From Syntrophomonadaceae bacterium (GTDB taxonomy: Bacteria > Bacillota_D > Dethiobacteria > DTU022): DNA of 16,770 nt. The notes beneath the pieces were generated by a model. The model searched no databases, had not been told where the DNA came from, and saw only the letters and a program-made list of their open reading frames with translations. The position numbers and the translations under genes are program-made. Of the stretch, positions 1 to 6,299 are shown piece by piece. The stretch's first letter is position 1, and each line of letters starts with the position of its first letter. Location: NCBI GenBank assembly GCA_003562605.1, contig PWUG01000177.1:1-16770 (forward strand), read 5' to 3'.

Positions 1-578
1 GAAAGATTTGTTCTTGTGTCATACATGGTTAAAACTACACCTTCAATGCAAAGATCTTTATTAAGATGTTTTCGAACCAGGGTTATAGTATTCATTAACT
101 GGCCAAGTCCTTCCAGCGCATAATATTCACACTGAATCGGAATAATAACTCCATTAGCTGCATTCATAGCATTAAGGGTCAATAAACCAAGGGACGGGGG
201 GCAATCAATAATGACAAGGTCATAGTTGTCTGCGATTGGAAGGAGGGCACGCTTTAACTTCTCCTCACGTGATACAAGTGAAACAAGTTCAATCTCTGCG
301 CCAGCAAGCTGTATAGTTGCGGGGACTACAAAAAGGTTATCCCATTGCGTCGGCAGCACGATCTCCTGCATCGGCAGATCATCGATTAAAGTATTATAAA
401 TGCAGGCCTTAATATCCTTTTTGGAAAGGCCAACCCCGCTGGTAGCGTTTCCCTGCGGATCAATGTCAATTAGCAGTACTTTTGCTCCAAGCTTTGCTAA
501 AGAAGCACTCAAATTGATTGCTGTTGTGGTTTTACCCACACCGCCTTTTTGGTTAGTAACTGCCAGTATACGTGCCAT
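1..578 (-). CDS. soj: ParA/Soj-type chromosome-partitioning ATPase, C-terminal end cut by window edge
   Basis: A ParA-family P-loop ATPase that binds DNA non-specifically and works with ParB/Spo0J in segregating the origin region; in Bacillus, Soj also regulates DnaA. The start is visible: ATG at 576-578 after an AGGAGAG ribosome binding site. The first residues are MARILAVTNQKGGVGKTTTA, with the deviant Walker A motif KGGVGKTT. Then come the Walker A' segment VLLIDIDPQGNATSG and the Walker B-like segment LVIIDCPPSLGLLT. About 192 residues lie in the window. Family members run to about 250-260 residues, so roughly the last quarter is beyond position 1, where spo0J/parB would be expected. It starts 47 bases after noc stops, with no promoter seen in the gap, so co-transcription with noc is likely. 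Family assignment is firm; the in vivo role is inferred from family and position. Confidence 0.96.
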   Translation of the reverse strand, partial: MARILAVTNQKGGVGKTTTAINLSASLAKLGAKVLLIDIDPQGNATSGVGLSKKDIKACIYNTLIDDLPMQEIVLPTQWDNLFVVPATIQLAGAEIELVSLVSREEKLKRALLPIADNYDLVIIDCPPSLGLLTLNAMNAANGVIIPIQCEYYALEGLGQLMNTITLVRKHLNKDLCIEGVVLTMYDTRTNL

Positions 579-625
579 TTTACATCTCTCCTAATCTGTT
601 CCCGTCATCAATCTTTAATTATGTG

Positions 626-1477
626 CTATTTTTGCTTCTGCTCTGATTTTAACATTTCTCTGGTAAGGCGGATTTTAACTTCTATATAATCAGGTTCGAC
701 AGTTTCAATTACTTCAGGGTATAGTCCCGAGCTCTGAATAATCGCCACTGCTTCGCGGATTGTATTCAAAACTATGCGCATATCCCTGATTATAGGCTTC
801 GATCGTGTTGATTTTTTCCGGCAATATTCCCTTTCGTTAATCTTGTCGATACGTTTTTCGGCCTGGCTTACGGTTAATCCTTTATCTGCAATTTCATGAA
901 TCGCCTTTATCTGGTCATCCTCGGTGTCAAGCTTAAGCAGGGCACGGGCATGCCTTTCCGACAATCCGCTTTCAAGCAGTTGATTCCGAACCGACTCAGA
1001 CATTTTGAGCAACCTGATCTTGTTAGCAATGGTTGATTGGCTCTTACCCAGACGCTGAGCCAGAGCTTCCTGAGTCAGGTTGAAATTTTTCATCAGGCTT
1101 ACATAACCCATAGCTTCCTCAATATAATTAAGGTTTTCTCTTTGCAGGTTTTCAACAAGGGCAATCGTTGCCATAGTATCGTCAGAAAGGGTCTTTACTG
1201 CAGCCGAAATTTTCTTCCAACCAAGTTTCCGGCAGGCTAATAATCTTCTTTCACCGACGGCCAGTTGATAACCATTTGCCATTCGACGAACCAGAACCGG
1301 TTGAATCAGGCCGCTGGTCTTAATTGATTGAGCCAATTCATCAATTTTTTCTTCTACAATTTCGCGGCGGGGTTGGAATGGGTTAGGCCTGATCAATTCA
1401 ATATCGATGGCTAAAACCTTATCCGTGGCCGTTTCAATTTCGCTGAAAGGATATTTTTCGATCTGCTTTTCGATCAC
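626..1477 (-). CDS. noc: Nucleoid occlusion protein Noc (ParB-family CTPase clamp)
   Basis: A 283-residue ParB-superfamily DNA-binding protein. The N-terminal CTPase/ParB domain shows NPFQPR (about residues 32-37), GERR (75-78) and ENLQREN (109-115). A helix-turn-helix follows at about 134-157 (LTQEALAQRLGKSQSTIANK). I call it Noc rather than Spo0J because of ERHARALL (174-181) and the C-terminal segment RDMRIVLNTIRE, which match Bacillus Noc better than ParB. Its place between rsmG and soj is also the Noc position. In Bacillus, Noc spreads from CCCGGG-core sites and keeps the division septum off the nucleoid. The start is GTG at 1475-1477, with AGGTG only two bases upstream; an in-frame stop at 1493-1495 leaves no much longer alternative. 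The short membrane-binding N-terminal helix of Bacillus Noc is not recognisable. A chromosomal ParB paralogue remains possible. Confidence 0.87.
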   Translation of the reverse strand: MIEKQIEKYPFSEIETATDKVLAIDIELIRPNPFQPRREIVEEKIDELAQSIKTSGLIQPVLVRRMANGYQLAVGERRLLACRKLGWKKISAAVKTLSDDTMATIALVENLQRENLNYIEEAMGYVSLMKNFNLTQEALAQRLGKSQSTIANKIRLLKMSESVRNQLLESGLSERHARALLKLDTEDDQIKAIHEIADKGLTVSQAEKRIDKINEREYCRKKSTRSKPIIRDMRIVLNTIREAVAIIQSSGLYPEVIETVEPDYIEVKIRLTREMLKSEQKQK

Positions 1478-1576
1478 TGCACCTACGTTCTTTTATTATT
1501 TCGCTGTTGTCCATTAATTTGACAATCAGCTTTTCTTTCCTTCAACCAACTTTCAATTTTTGTTTGCTTCAACATA

Positions 1577-2302
1577 TTATTCTAGCGGCTTTTTGCCAGG
1601 TTTTCCCACCCGACGGGGGTATTGGAGAGGAGTTTCGCCCGCTTTTCTAAGCAGATACAGAGATCTTTCTTCCCCGGTATCTAAAAAGTAGTCCCATGCA
1701 TCTATAATTTCTCCACCACAAAGCTCGATTGCCTTTTTAGCCTTATGTGCTTCTTTCTTCCCTCGAGGCCCTTTGTAAAATATAGCCTTTCCACCGATTT
1801 TAAGAAACGGCAGCGACAATTCCGCCAGAACAGCCATTTCTGCAACAGCTTTGCTTAAAACATAATCGAATTGTTCCCGGTGTTCACTATTTTGTCCCAG
1901 CTCTTCCGCTCTTTTGTTTAAAAAATAAACTCGCTTTAAACCGATACCCTCGACAGTATTCTGCAAAAAGGTAATTTTACGTTTATTGGAATCCAACAGG
2001 TACATATAGATTTCAGGCAAACATATTTTTAAAGGCAAGCCGGGTAAACCTCCTCCGCTGCCTATATCGAGAACTTTACTATCCACGGCAAAATTAATTA
2101 CTTTTAAGGGGTAGAGGGAATCATAAAGCTGTTTACCAATTAATGCTTCTAATGATCGTTCCCCGGTAAGCCTTTGCTTCTTAAGTCCCCTGAGCAGCAT
2201 ATCGACGTACTTAAGCAGCATCTCCCTACTGTTGCAGTCAATTTCTATCTGAAGCGAATTACACATTTCATCAATCATAACTTCCGGCGATTTGCAAGTC
2301 AT
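1577..2302 (-). CDS. rsmG: 16S rRNA (guanine-527-N7)-methyltransferase RsmG
   Basis: S-adenosylmethionine-dependent methyltransferase that modifies G527 of 16S rRNA (formerly GidB); loss is associated with low-level streptomycin resistance in several bacteria. The SAM-binding glycine loop VLDIGSGGGLPGLPLKI lies at about residues 77-93, with the acidic LLDSNKRK segment after it. The C-terminus has the family's YPRRVGKPGKKPL ending. I chose ATG at 2300-2302 because GAAGGA sits six bases upstream, giving 241 residues, near the usual 235-240. Upstream in-frame ATG (2320) and TTG (2323) would give up to 248 residues. The gene begins 24 bases after the mnmE stop, so it is probably in the same transcript. 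The usual NLT motif before the substrate helix reads RLT here. The mnmG gene that normally precedes rsmG is not present. Confidence 0.95.
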   Translation of the reverse strand: MTCKSPEVMIDEMCNSLQIEIDCNSREMLLKYVDMLLRGLKKQRLTGERSLEALIGKQLYDSLYPLKVINFAVDSKVLDIGSGGGLPGLPLKICLPEIYMYLLDSNKRKITFLQNTVEGIGLKRVYFLNKRAEELGQNSEHREQFDYVLSKAVAEMAVLAELSLPFLKIGGKAIFYKGPRGKKEAHKAKKAIELCGGEIIDAWDYFLDTGEERSLYLLRKAGETPLQYPRRVGKPGKKPLE

Positions 2303-2326
2303 TACTGATCCTTCTTTCATCAACAG

Positions 2327-3715
2327 TTACTTGCCCAAACAAAATTCACTAAAAATCTTATCCAGAAGCGCTTCATTTACTGTATCGCCGGTTATTTCCC
2401 CCAACTTAAGCCAGGCGTTTTGCAGTTCAAGGCTAACCAGCTCAATCGGCTGATTATCTAAGATGTTGATAGCATTATCAATAATTTCCGATGCTTCGCA
2501 AATTATATCTTCATGCCTTATGGAAACTAACATTGCCGACTCCCCTGCTTTGCCCAAAACTAGATCAAGTTGTCTTGTCACCGCATCTTCCAGTAGCTGA
2601 ATCCCTTCTCCTGTAAGCGCTGCAGTCTTAACAATTTCTGCCTCGGGATAATTATCCCGAACCGCATCTGCGGATAATTTCTGCTCTAAATCTAACTTAT
2701 TAATCACAATCACCAGTCCCTGGCCCTGGCCGCGCAAACCGGCAATTTCTGAATCTTCTTCGGTCCATGATGATGATCCGTCAAGTACTACAATGAGCAT
2801 CCTGGCCCTTTCAGCAGCAGCCCGCGATCTCTCAATGCCCTGTTTTTCAACCGGATCTGCAGTGCCCTGTATACCTGCGGTATCAACCAGGCTGATTGGA
2901 TATCCTCCCAAATTCATATATCCTTCGAGCATATCACGAGTAGTACCAGGAACCTCATGTACAATGGCACGCTGTTGACGCAGCAGGGCGTTTAGAAGAG
3001 ATGATTTGCCCACATTAGGCCTGCCTATTATAGCAACACTAACCCCGTCCTGGTAAGCCCTGTTTCTTTCAACGCCCTTCAGCAGTACATGCAATGATTC
3101 CTGCAGATTTCCCAGTTCAATTATTAAATTATCAGAACTGGGAATTTCATCGGCGAATTCCTCAGGATAATCAAACCATGCTTCAATCGGCGCACGCAGA
3201 GTAATTATCTTATCTCTAATCTGCCCTATTTGAGACGCAAAATCCCCCTGCAAAGCGCGGGCTGCAACTTTAACTGCCTCTTCCGAACGCGCCCTGATAA
3301 TATTCATGACAGCTTCGGCCTGGCTGAGATCAATTCTGCCGCTCAGAAAAGCACGCTTTGTAAATTCGCCCGGGTCTGCAAGCCGTACACCGGAGTCCAT
3401 CACTCTCTTCAGGATAGCCCGCAGAGCGAATATACCACTATGGCAATTAATCTCTACGATATCTTCACGAGTATAGGTGTAAGGGGCGGGCATGAAAGAA
3501 ACAAGCACTTCATCTAATACAGTTCCGTTTTTGTCTCTGATATGCCCATGGTAAAGACGGCGAGGTTCTGGATATTCCGGATTGCCACTTTTAGAACAAT
3601 TAAAGATACTGCTGACGATAGTATAAGCACCGGGGCCGCTGAGTCGGACAATGCCAATTGCACCTTCGCCAAGGGGTGTACTGATTGCGCAAATTGTGTC
3701 ATTTTCCTGCAACAA
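2327..3715 (-). CDS. mnmE: tRNA uridine-5-carboxymethylaminomethyl(34) synthesis GTPase MnmE
   Basis: A K+-dependent GTPase that, with the FAD enzyme MnmG, modifies the wobble uridine (U34) of several tRNAs. The 462-residue protein has an N-terminal tetrahydrofolate-binding domain (about 1-120), a helical domain and an inserted Ras-like G domain: G1 GRPNVGKS (231-238), GTTRD (257-261), DTAG (278-281) and NKLD (339-342). It ends with the catalytic FCLGK motif (458-462), whose cysteine is diagnostic. The start is one of two tandem TTG codons at 3710-3715, behind a strong AGGAGG at 3722-3727. An intrinsic terminator ends about 23 bases upstream of the start, so its own promoter must lie upstream of that terminator or it depends on read-through. 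The partner gene mnmG is not adjacent, unlike in Bacillus. Confidence 0.97.
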   Translation of the reverse strand: MLQENDTICAISTPLGEGAIGIVRLSGPGAYTIVSSIFNCSKSGNPEYPEPRRLYHGHIRDKNGTVLDEVLVSFMPAPYTYTREDIVEINCHSGIFALRAILKRVMDSGVRLADPGEFTKRAFLSGRIDLSQAEAVMNIIRARSEEAVKVAARALQGDFASQIGQIRDKIITLRAPIEAWFDYPEEFADEIPSSDNLIIELGNLQESLHVLLKGVERNRAYQDGVSVAIIGRPNVGKSSLLNALLRQQRAIVHEVPGTTRDMLEGYMNLGGYPISLVDTAGIQGTADPVEKQGIERSRAAAERARMLIVVLDGSSSWTEEDSEIAGLRGQGQGLVIVINKLDLEQKLSADAVRDNYPEAEIVKTAALTGEGIQLLEDAVTRQLDLVLGKAGESAMLVSIRHEDIICEASEIIDNAINILDNQPIELVSLELQNAWLKLGEITGDTVNEALLDKIFSEFCLGK

Positions 3716-3738
3716 TAATTCCTCCTGTGGAAAGCATT

Positions 3739-3764
3739 AAAAAACCGCCCCACTGATGGGGCGG
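3739..3764 (-). terminator. Intrinsic terminator between jag and mnmE
   Basis: On the minus strand the RNA would form a perfect 8-base-pair stem, CCGCCCCA/TGGGGCGG (3745-3752 with 3757-3764), closed by a four-base loop. A run of six U follows at once (A run 3739-3744 on the plus strand). This is a textbook rho-independent terminator 16 bases after the jag stop codon. It ends only 11 bases before the mnmE ribosome binding site, so it may attenuate rather than fully stop transcription into mnmE-rsmG-noc-soj. Confidence 0.88.
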
Positions 3765-3780
3765 CGCTTCAAAACCCAAC

Positions 3781-4401
3781 TTAACTCGGAGCAATGACAA
3801 CTTTCCGGTAAGGTTCTTCTCCTTCGCTGTAAGTTGTAACTCCTGGGTAGTCCTGAAGCGCTAGATGTATGATTCGTCTTTCCTGGGGATTCATCGGTTC
3901 CATAGCCTGCTCATAGCCTTCCTGGCTTACTTTACGCGCAACATTTTTAGCCAACTGGGTTAGTGTCTTTTCTCGTCTAACCCGGTAATTCTCAACATCC
4001 AGTACAATCATTTTGTTAAGAGTTGCAAACTGCCTTCTCATAACAACATTTAATAGATATTGCAGGTCACTCAAGGTTTTTCCGCGGCGCCCAATCAATG
4101 CTCCGACATCCGGACCAAAGACCTGAGCTTCCACCTTTTCTTCATCTTCATTAACAGTCACGCGGCCTTCGATTTGCATATAATTTAATAGTTTTTCCAG
4201 GTATGATTTGAGATATTCAACAGGGCCTAAAATTGCCCTTACATTAACCCTGGCATCCTTATTGCCTATTATGCCCAGGATACCCTGGGTTGGTTCATCC
4301 ACAACTTCTATTTCAGCATTGCTCTTTTTGATACCAAGAGTAGCAAGGGCCTTTTCAACTGCTTCATTGAGATTCCGTCCTGAGGCTTCATATTCACTCA
4401 T
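3781..4401 (-). CDS. jag: RNA-binding protein Jag/KhpB (Jag_N, KH and R3H domains)
   Basis: A 206-residue cytoplasmic RNA-binding protein encoded after yidC in most Gram-positive bacteria; homologues (KhpB/EloR) bind RNA together with KhpA and affect cell elongation and division. The Jag_N domain covers about residues 1-50 (EASGRNLNEAVEKALATLG). A KH-II domain follows at about 75-150, with the GRRG nucleic-acid loop in GALIGRRGKTLSDLQ. The R3H domain is at about 150-206 (ERRIIHLALQDYPGVTTYS, then EPYRKVVIAP). The ATG overlaps the yidC stop by four bases (ATGA), and AAAGGG lies just upstream, so translation is coupled to yidC. A strong terminator follows directly. Domain assignments are clear; the regulatory targets in this organism are unknown. 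Confidence 0.95.
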   Translation of the reverse strand: MSEYEASGRNLNEAVEKALATLGIKKSNAEIEVVDEPTQGILGIIGNKDARVNVRAILGPVEYLKSYLEKLLNYMQIEGRVTVNEDEEKVEAQVFGPDVGALIGRRGKTLSDLQYLLNVVMRRQFATLNKMIVLDVENYRVRREKTLTQLAKNVARKVSQEGYEQAMEPMNPQERRIIHLALQDYPGVTTYSEGEEPYRKVVIAPS

Positions 4402-5300
4402 TTCTTACCCTTTCTTTTTTTCACTTTTGGTTTAGTATCTTTGGGTTCGGGCTCATTGTCGTTCTTTGAACTTGCCGGCCTAACTGTAAGGTGTTCCTCT
4501 TCCTTTATTTTCCTGTTTGTAGGTTCCTTTTTGCCTGATTTTTCTTTCTTTTTAGGATCTTTTTCTCCTTTTTGCATTACATCTGGTTTAGTATCAACCT
4601 TAATATCCTCTTTAAGTTCTACCTTGGCATCGTCCATTGAAGTGATAAGTTTGTGCTGACCAATGGAAAAGACGTTGTTCATTGTCCAGTATATAACCAG
4701 GCCCACAGGGAAAGTGAAGCTGAATACCGTGATCATAACAGGCATCATATACATAAGCATTTTCTGGCTGCTGTCAGCAGGCATAGACATTTTCGAATAT
4801 AAATAGGTTGTAGCACCGGCAATCAAAGGGAATATATAGTAAATGCTTATTTCACTTATAAAACTTTCAACACTCAAGGTGGTCATTGGAAGGTTCAGCA
4901 GGTTAATCGTTTCTGATGCCTGAAACAAGTAAGGGTTTATTATTTCCATATCAAGAAAGAGATCCGGCTCTCTTAAAAGGCGGAAGACACCAATTAATAC
5001 AGGGAACTGGACCAGCAACGGCAGGCAGCCGGCCAGGGGGTTCATATTGTTTTCTTTCATGAACTCCTGAACAGCCCTGTTTTGCTTCTCCTTGTCATCC
5101 TTATACTTATTCTGGATCTTCTTCATTTCCGGCTGTAAAATTTGCATTTTTTTCGCCGATTTAATCTGTTTATTATTAAGGGGAAAGGTTACCAGCTTAA
5201 CCATTAAGGTCATAATAATAATAGCAATTCCAAAATTTGGTATATAATCATAGATAAAGCTGATCAGGACGCTGAATACTTCAGCAATTGCATCAATCAT
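4398..5300 (-). CDS. yidC: Membrane protein insertase YidC/Oxa1 family (SpoIIIJ type)
   Basis: A 300-residue integral membrane insertase that places proteins into the cytoplasmic membrane alone or with Sec. The core has an N-terminal membrane segment (about 5-40), two charged cytoplasmic helices (KKMQILQPEMKKIQNKYKDD), the conserved NPLAGCLPLLVQFPV segment near residue 90, and C-terminal membrane segments including FTFPVGLVIYWTMNNVFSI. The groove position usually held by arginine appears to be lysine (K35 in MVKLVTFPL), a change seen in other Gram-positive members. No lipoprotein signal peptide with a lipobox is seen at this start, unlike Bacillus SpoIIIJ. The last 70 or so residues are a highly charged, probably disordered lysine-rich tail that may contact the ribosome. 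ATG follows AGGAGG closely. It overlaps jag by four bases. Confidence 0.96.
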   Translation of the reverse strand: MIDAIAEVFSVLISFIYDYIPNFGIAIIIMTLMVKLVTFPLNNKQIKSAKKMQILQPEMKKIQNKYKDDKEKQNRAVQEFMKENNMNPLAGCLPLLVQFPVLIGVFRLLREPDLFLDMEIINPYLFQASETINLLNLPMTTLSVESFISEISIYYIFPLIAGATTYLYSKMSMPADSSQKMLMYMMPVMITVFSFTFPVGLVIYWTMNNVFSIGQHKLITSMDDAKVELKEDIKVDTKPDVMQKGEKDPKKKEKSGKKEPTNRKIKEEEHLTVRPASSKNDNEPEPKDTKPKVKKRKGKK

Positions 5301-5322
5301 TTAGCCGCCTCCTACAATCATG

Positions 5323-5553
5323 CTACTCGACAGGGTGGTAACCACCCGGGTTAAAAGGATGACAATGCATAATTCTTTTAACCCCCATTACCAGGCCTCT
5401 TACAAAACCATATCGTTGCAATGCATCATATGTATACTGCGAGCAAGAAGGATAAAACCGGCATACCTGAGGTTTTAGTGGAGATAAAAATGCCCTGTAA
5501 AACCTGATCAGCGCCAAACATAGGTTGGTCGCAAGGCGCTCCGATATTGTCAT
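5323..5553 (-). CDS. yidD: Membrane protein insertion efficiency factor YidD
   Basis: A small basic, membrane-associated protein of the UPF0161/YidD family, encoded between rnpA and yidC in most bacteria and shown in E. coli to assist YidC-dependent insertion. Diagnostic residues are [12 protein letters not shown], then [15 protein letters not shown] with the conserved cysteines, and [18 protein letters not shown] chose the ATG at 5551-5553, which overlaps the rnpA stop by four bases (ATGA). This gives 76 residues and an N-terminus of ordinary length. A TTG at 5586 would add 11 residues and a longer overlap with rnpA, with AAGGAG about 11 bases before it. Neither start has an ideal ribosome binding site, so coupling to rnpA translation is likely. 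yidC begins 22 bases after the stop. Confidence 0.93.
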   Translation of the reverse strand: MTISERLATNLCLALIRFYRAFLSPLKPQVCRFYPSCSQYTYDALQRYGFVRGLVMGVKRIMHCHPFNPGGYHPVE

Positions 5554-5885
5554 TGTCGCTTTTTTAACAATTGCTTTTTCCGGCAAAGATTATGCAGCTC
5601 CTTGCAAGCTTCTTTAAAAGAAACATCTGCTGCCGGTTTTCGTGCAATCAAGATAAAATCATAACCTTTACATAGGTGCTCTTCCACCTTAAAAAAAGCC
5701 TCTCTGTAAGTTCTTTTGATCTTATTCCGGACAACACTTTTACCAACTTTTTTGCTAATTGAAAACCCAATTCGGTTATAGTTAAGCCCATTCGGACAGT
5801 AATAAAGGACGATATTTCGTGATACAACCGTCCTGCCATAACGGTAAACTCTTTTAAATTCCCAATTTTTCTTCAATCTGTGCAT
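5550..5885 (-). CDS. rnpA: Ribonuclease P protein component
   Basis: The protein subunit of RNase P, which helps the catalytic RNA remove 5' leaders from pre-tRNA. The family signature (RNR motif) is clear in [19 protein letters not shown], preceded by [15 protein letters not shown] and followed by [11 protein letters not shown] chose ATG at 5883-5885, giving 111 residues and the typical N-terminus [14 protein letters not shown] at 5907-5909 would give 119 residues and overlap rpmH by eight bases. No good ribosome binding site precedes either, so ribosomes probably reinitiate after rpmH. Co-expression of rpmH and rnpA from one transcript is conserved in many bacteria. Identity is firm; the exact start is not. 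Confidence 0.95.
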   Translation of the reverse strand: MHRLKKNWEFKRVYRYGRTVVSRNIVLYYCPNGLNYNRIGFSISKKVGKSVVRNKIKRTYREAFFKVEEHLCKGYDFILIARKPAADVSFKEACKELHNLCRKKQLLKKRQ

Positions 5886-5901
5886 TGCTTTAATAACTTT
5901 A

Positions 5902-6036
5902 TCAGGCACTAATTTTTTTTCTCATTCTTTGCCGTCTTCTTTTAATAACCTGTCTTCCCGCCTGGGTACTCATTCTTTTCAAAAATCCATGCACTCTTTT
6001 TCTCTTTCGCTTTTTGGGCTGATAAGTTCTTTTCAT
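5902..6036 (-). CDS. rpmH: 50S ribosomal protein L34
   Basis: A 44-residue, strongly basic ribosomal protein read as [19 protein letters not shown], then [18 protein letters not shown], and ending RMRKKISA. This is the complete and highly conserved L34 sequence. It starts at ATG 6034-6036 behind AAGGGG at five bases, and ends with TGA at 5902-5904. It is the first gene of the leftward operon, downstream of a consensus promoter. Its position next to dnaA, separated by one half of the origin, is conserved across most bacteria. Its stop lies 16 bases before the preferred rnpA start. Confidence 0.97.
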   Translation of the reverse strand: MKRTYQPKKRKRKRVHGFLKRMSTQAGRQVIKRRRQRMRKKISA

Positions 6037-6070
6037 ATTTACCCCTTCATGTTACATTCAGATTAAAAAA

Positions 6071-6100
6071 ATTATACAGTAATAAAAGGAAGCATGTCAA
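6071..6100 (-). promoter_or_regulatory. Sigma-A promoter of the rpmH operon
   Basis: On the minus strand a perfect -35 hexamer TTGACA (6095-6100) and a perfect -10 hexamer TATAAT (6071-6076) are separated by 18 bases. Transcription would start near 6064, about 28 bases before the rpmH ATG. It is the best promoter match in the window and suits a highly expressed ribosomal protein operon. Confidence 0.88.
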
Positions 6101-6299
6101 GAAAACTAAAGTTTTAACTGAAAGTAAACAAAAATAAAAGGATCTTTTCTTTGCAGACAGGGGCAAGATCTGTTAATATGTTTTTATCAGCAGCTTATTT
6201 TTGTCCCAAATAACAGTGTTTTCCACAGTTTTTGTTAATAACTCAATTTTATGTTAATAACTTAGCCGGTCCTTATCTCTTCACATCGGGGGTTTTCAG
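6101..6299. other. Left half of oriC (rpmH-dnaA intergenic region)
   Basis: About 200 bases of AT-rich non-coding DNA between the rpmH promoter and dnaA, equivalent to the upstream origin region of Bacillus. It holds a one-mismatch DnaA box TTTTCCACA (6219-6227, plus strand). On the minus strand there are two copies of TTATTAACA (6233-6241 and 6252-6260), each one base from the consensus TTATNCACA. The related TGTTAATAT is at 6171-6179. An inverted repeat GATCTT/AAGATC (6141-6146 and 6165-6170) precedes it. The dnaA promoter must also be here. A weak candidate is TTGCAG (6151-6156) and TAATAT (6174-6179) at 17 bases, which would place the -10 inside a repeat copy. dnaA has GGGGG about eight bases before its ATG. 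Confidence 0.72.
6233..6262. repeat. Tandem direct repeat TGTTAATAACT upstream of dnaA
   Basis: The 11-mer TGTTAATAACT occurs at 6233-6243 and again at 6252-6262, 19 bases apart, roughly two helical turns. Its first nine bases read TTATTAACA on the other strand, a one-base variant of the DnaA box. The same TGTTAATAA occurs once more just after dnaA (7686-7694), and TGTTAATAT at 6171-6179 and 7887-7895. All are in the same orientation. They may be species-specific weak DnaA sites or part of dnaA autoregulation; the role is inferred. Confidence 0.6.

Noticed and set aside
261..276. CACGTG core inside soj resembling a parS site
   Set aside because: The right half (ATACA) is close to parS but the left half (CTCCT) shares only one of five bases with TGTTT; 11 of 16 matches inside a coding region is not convincing.
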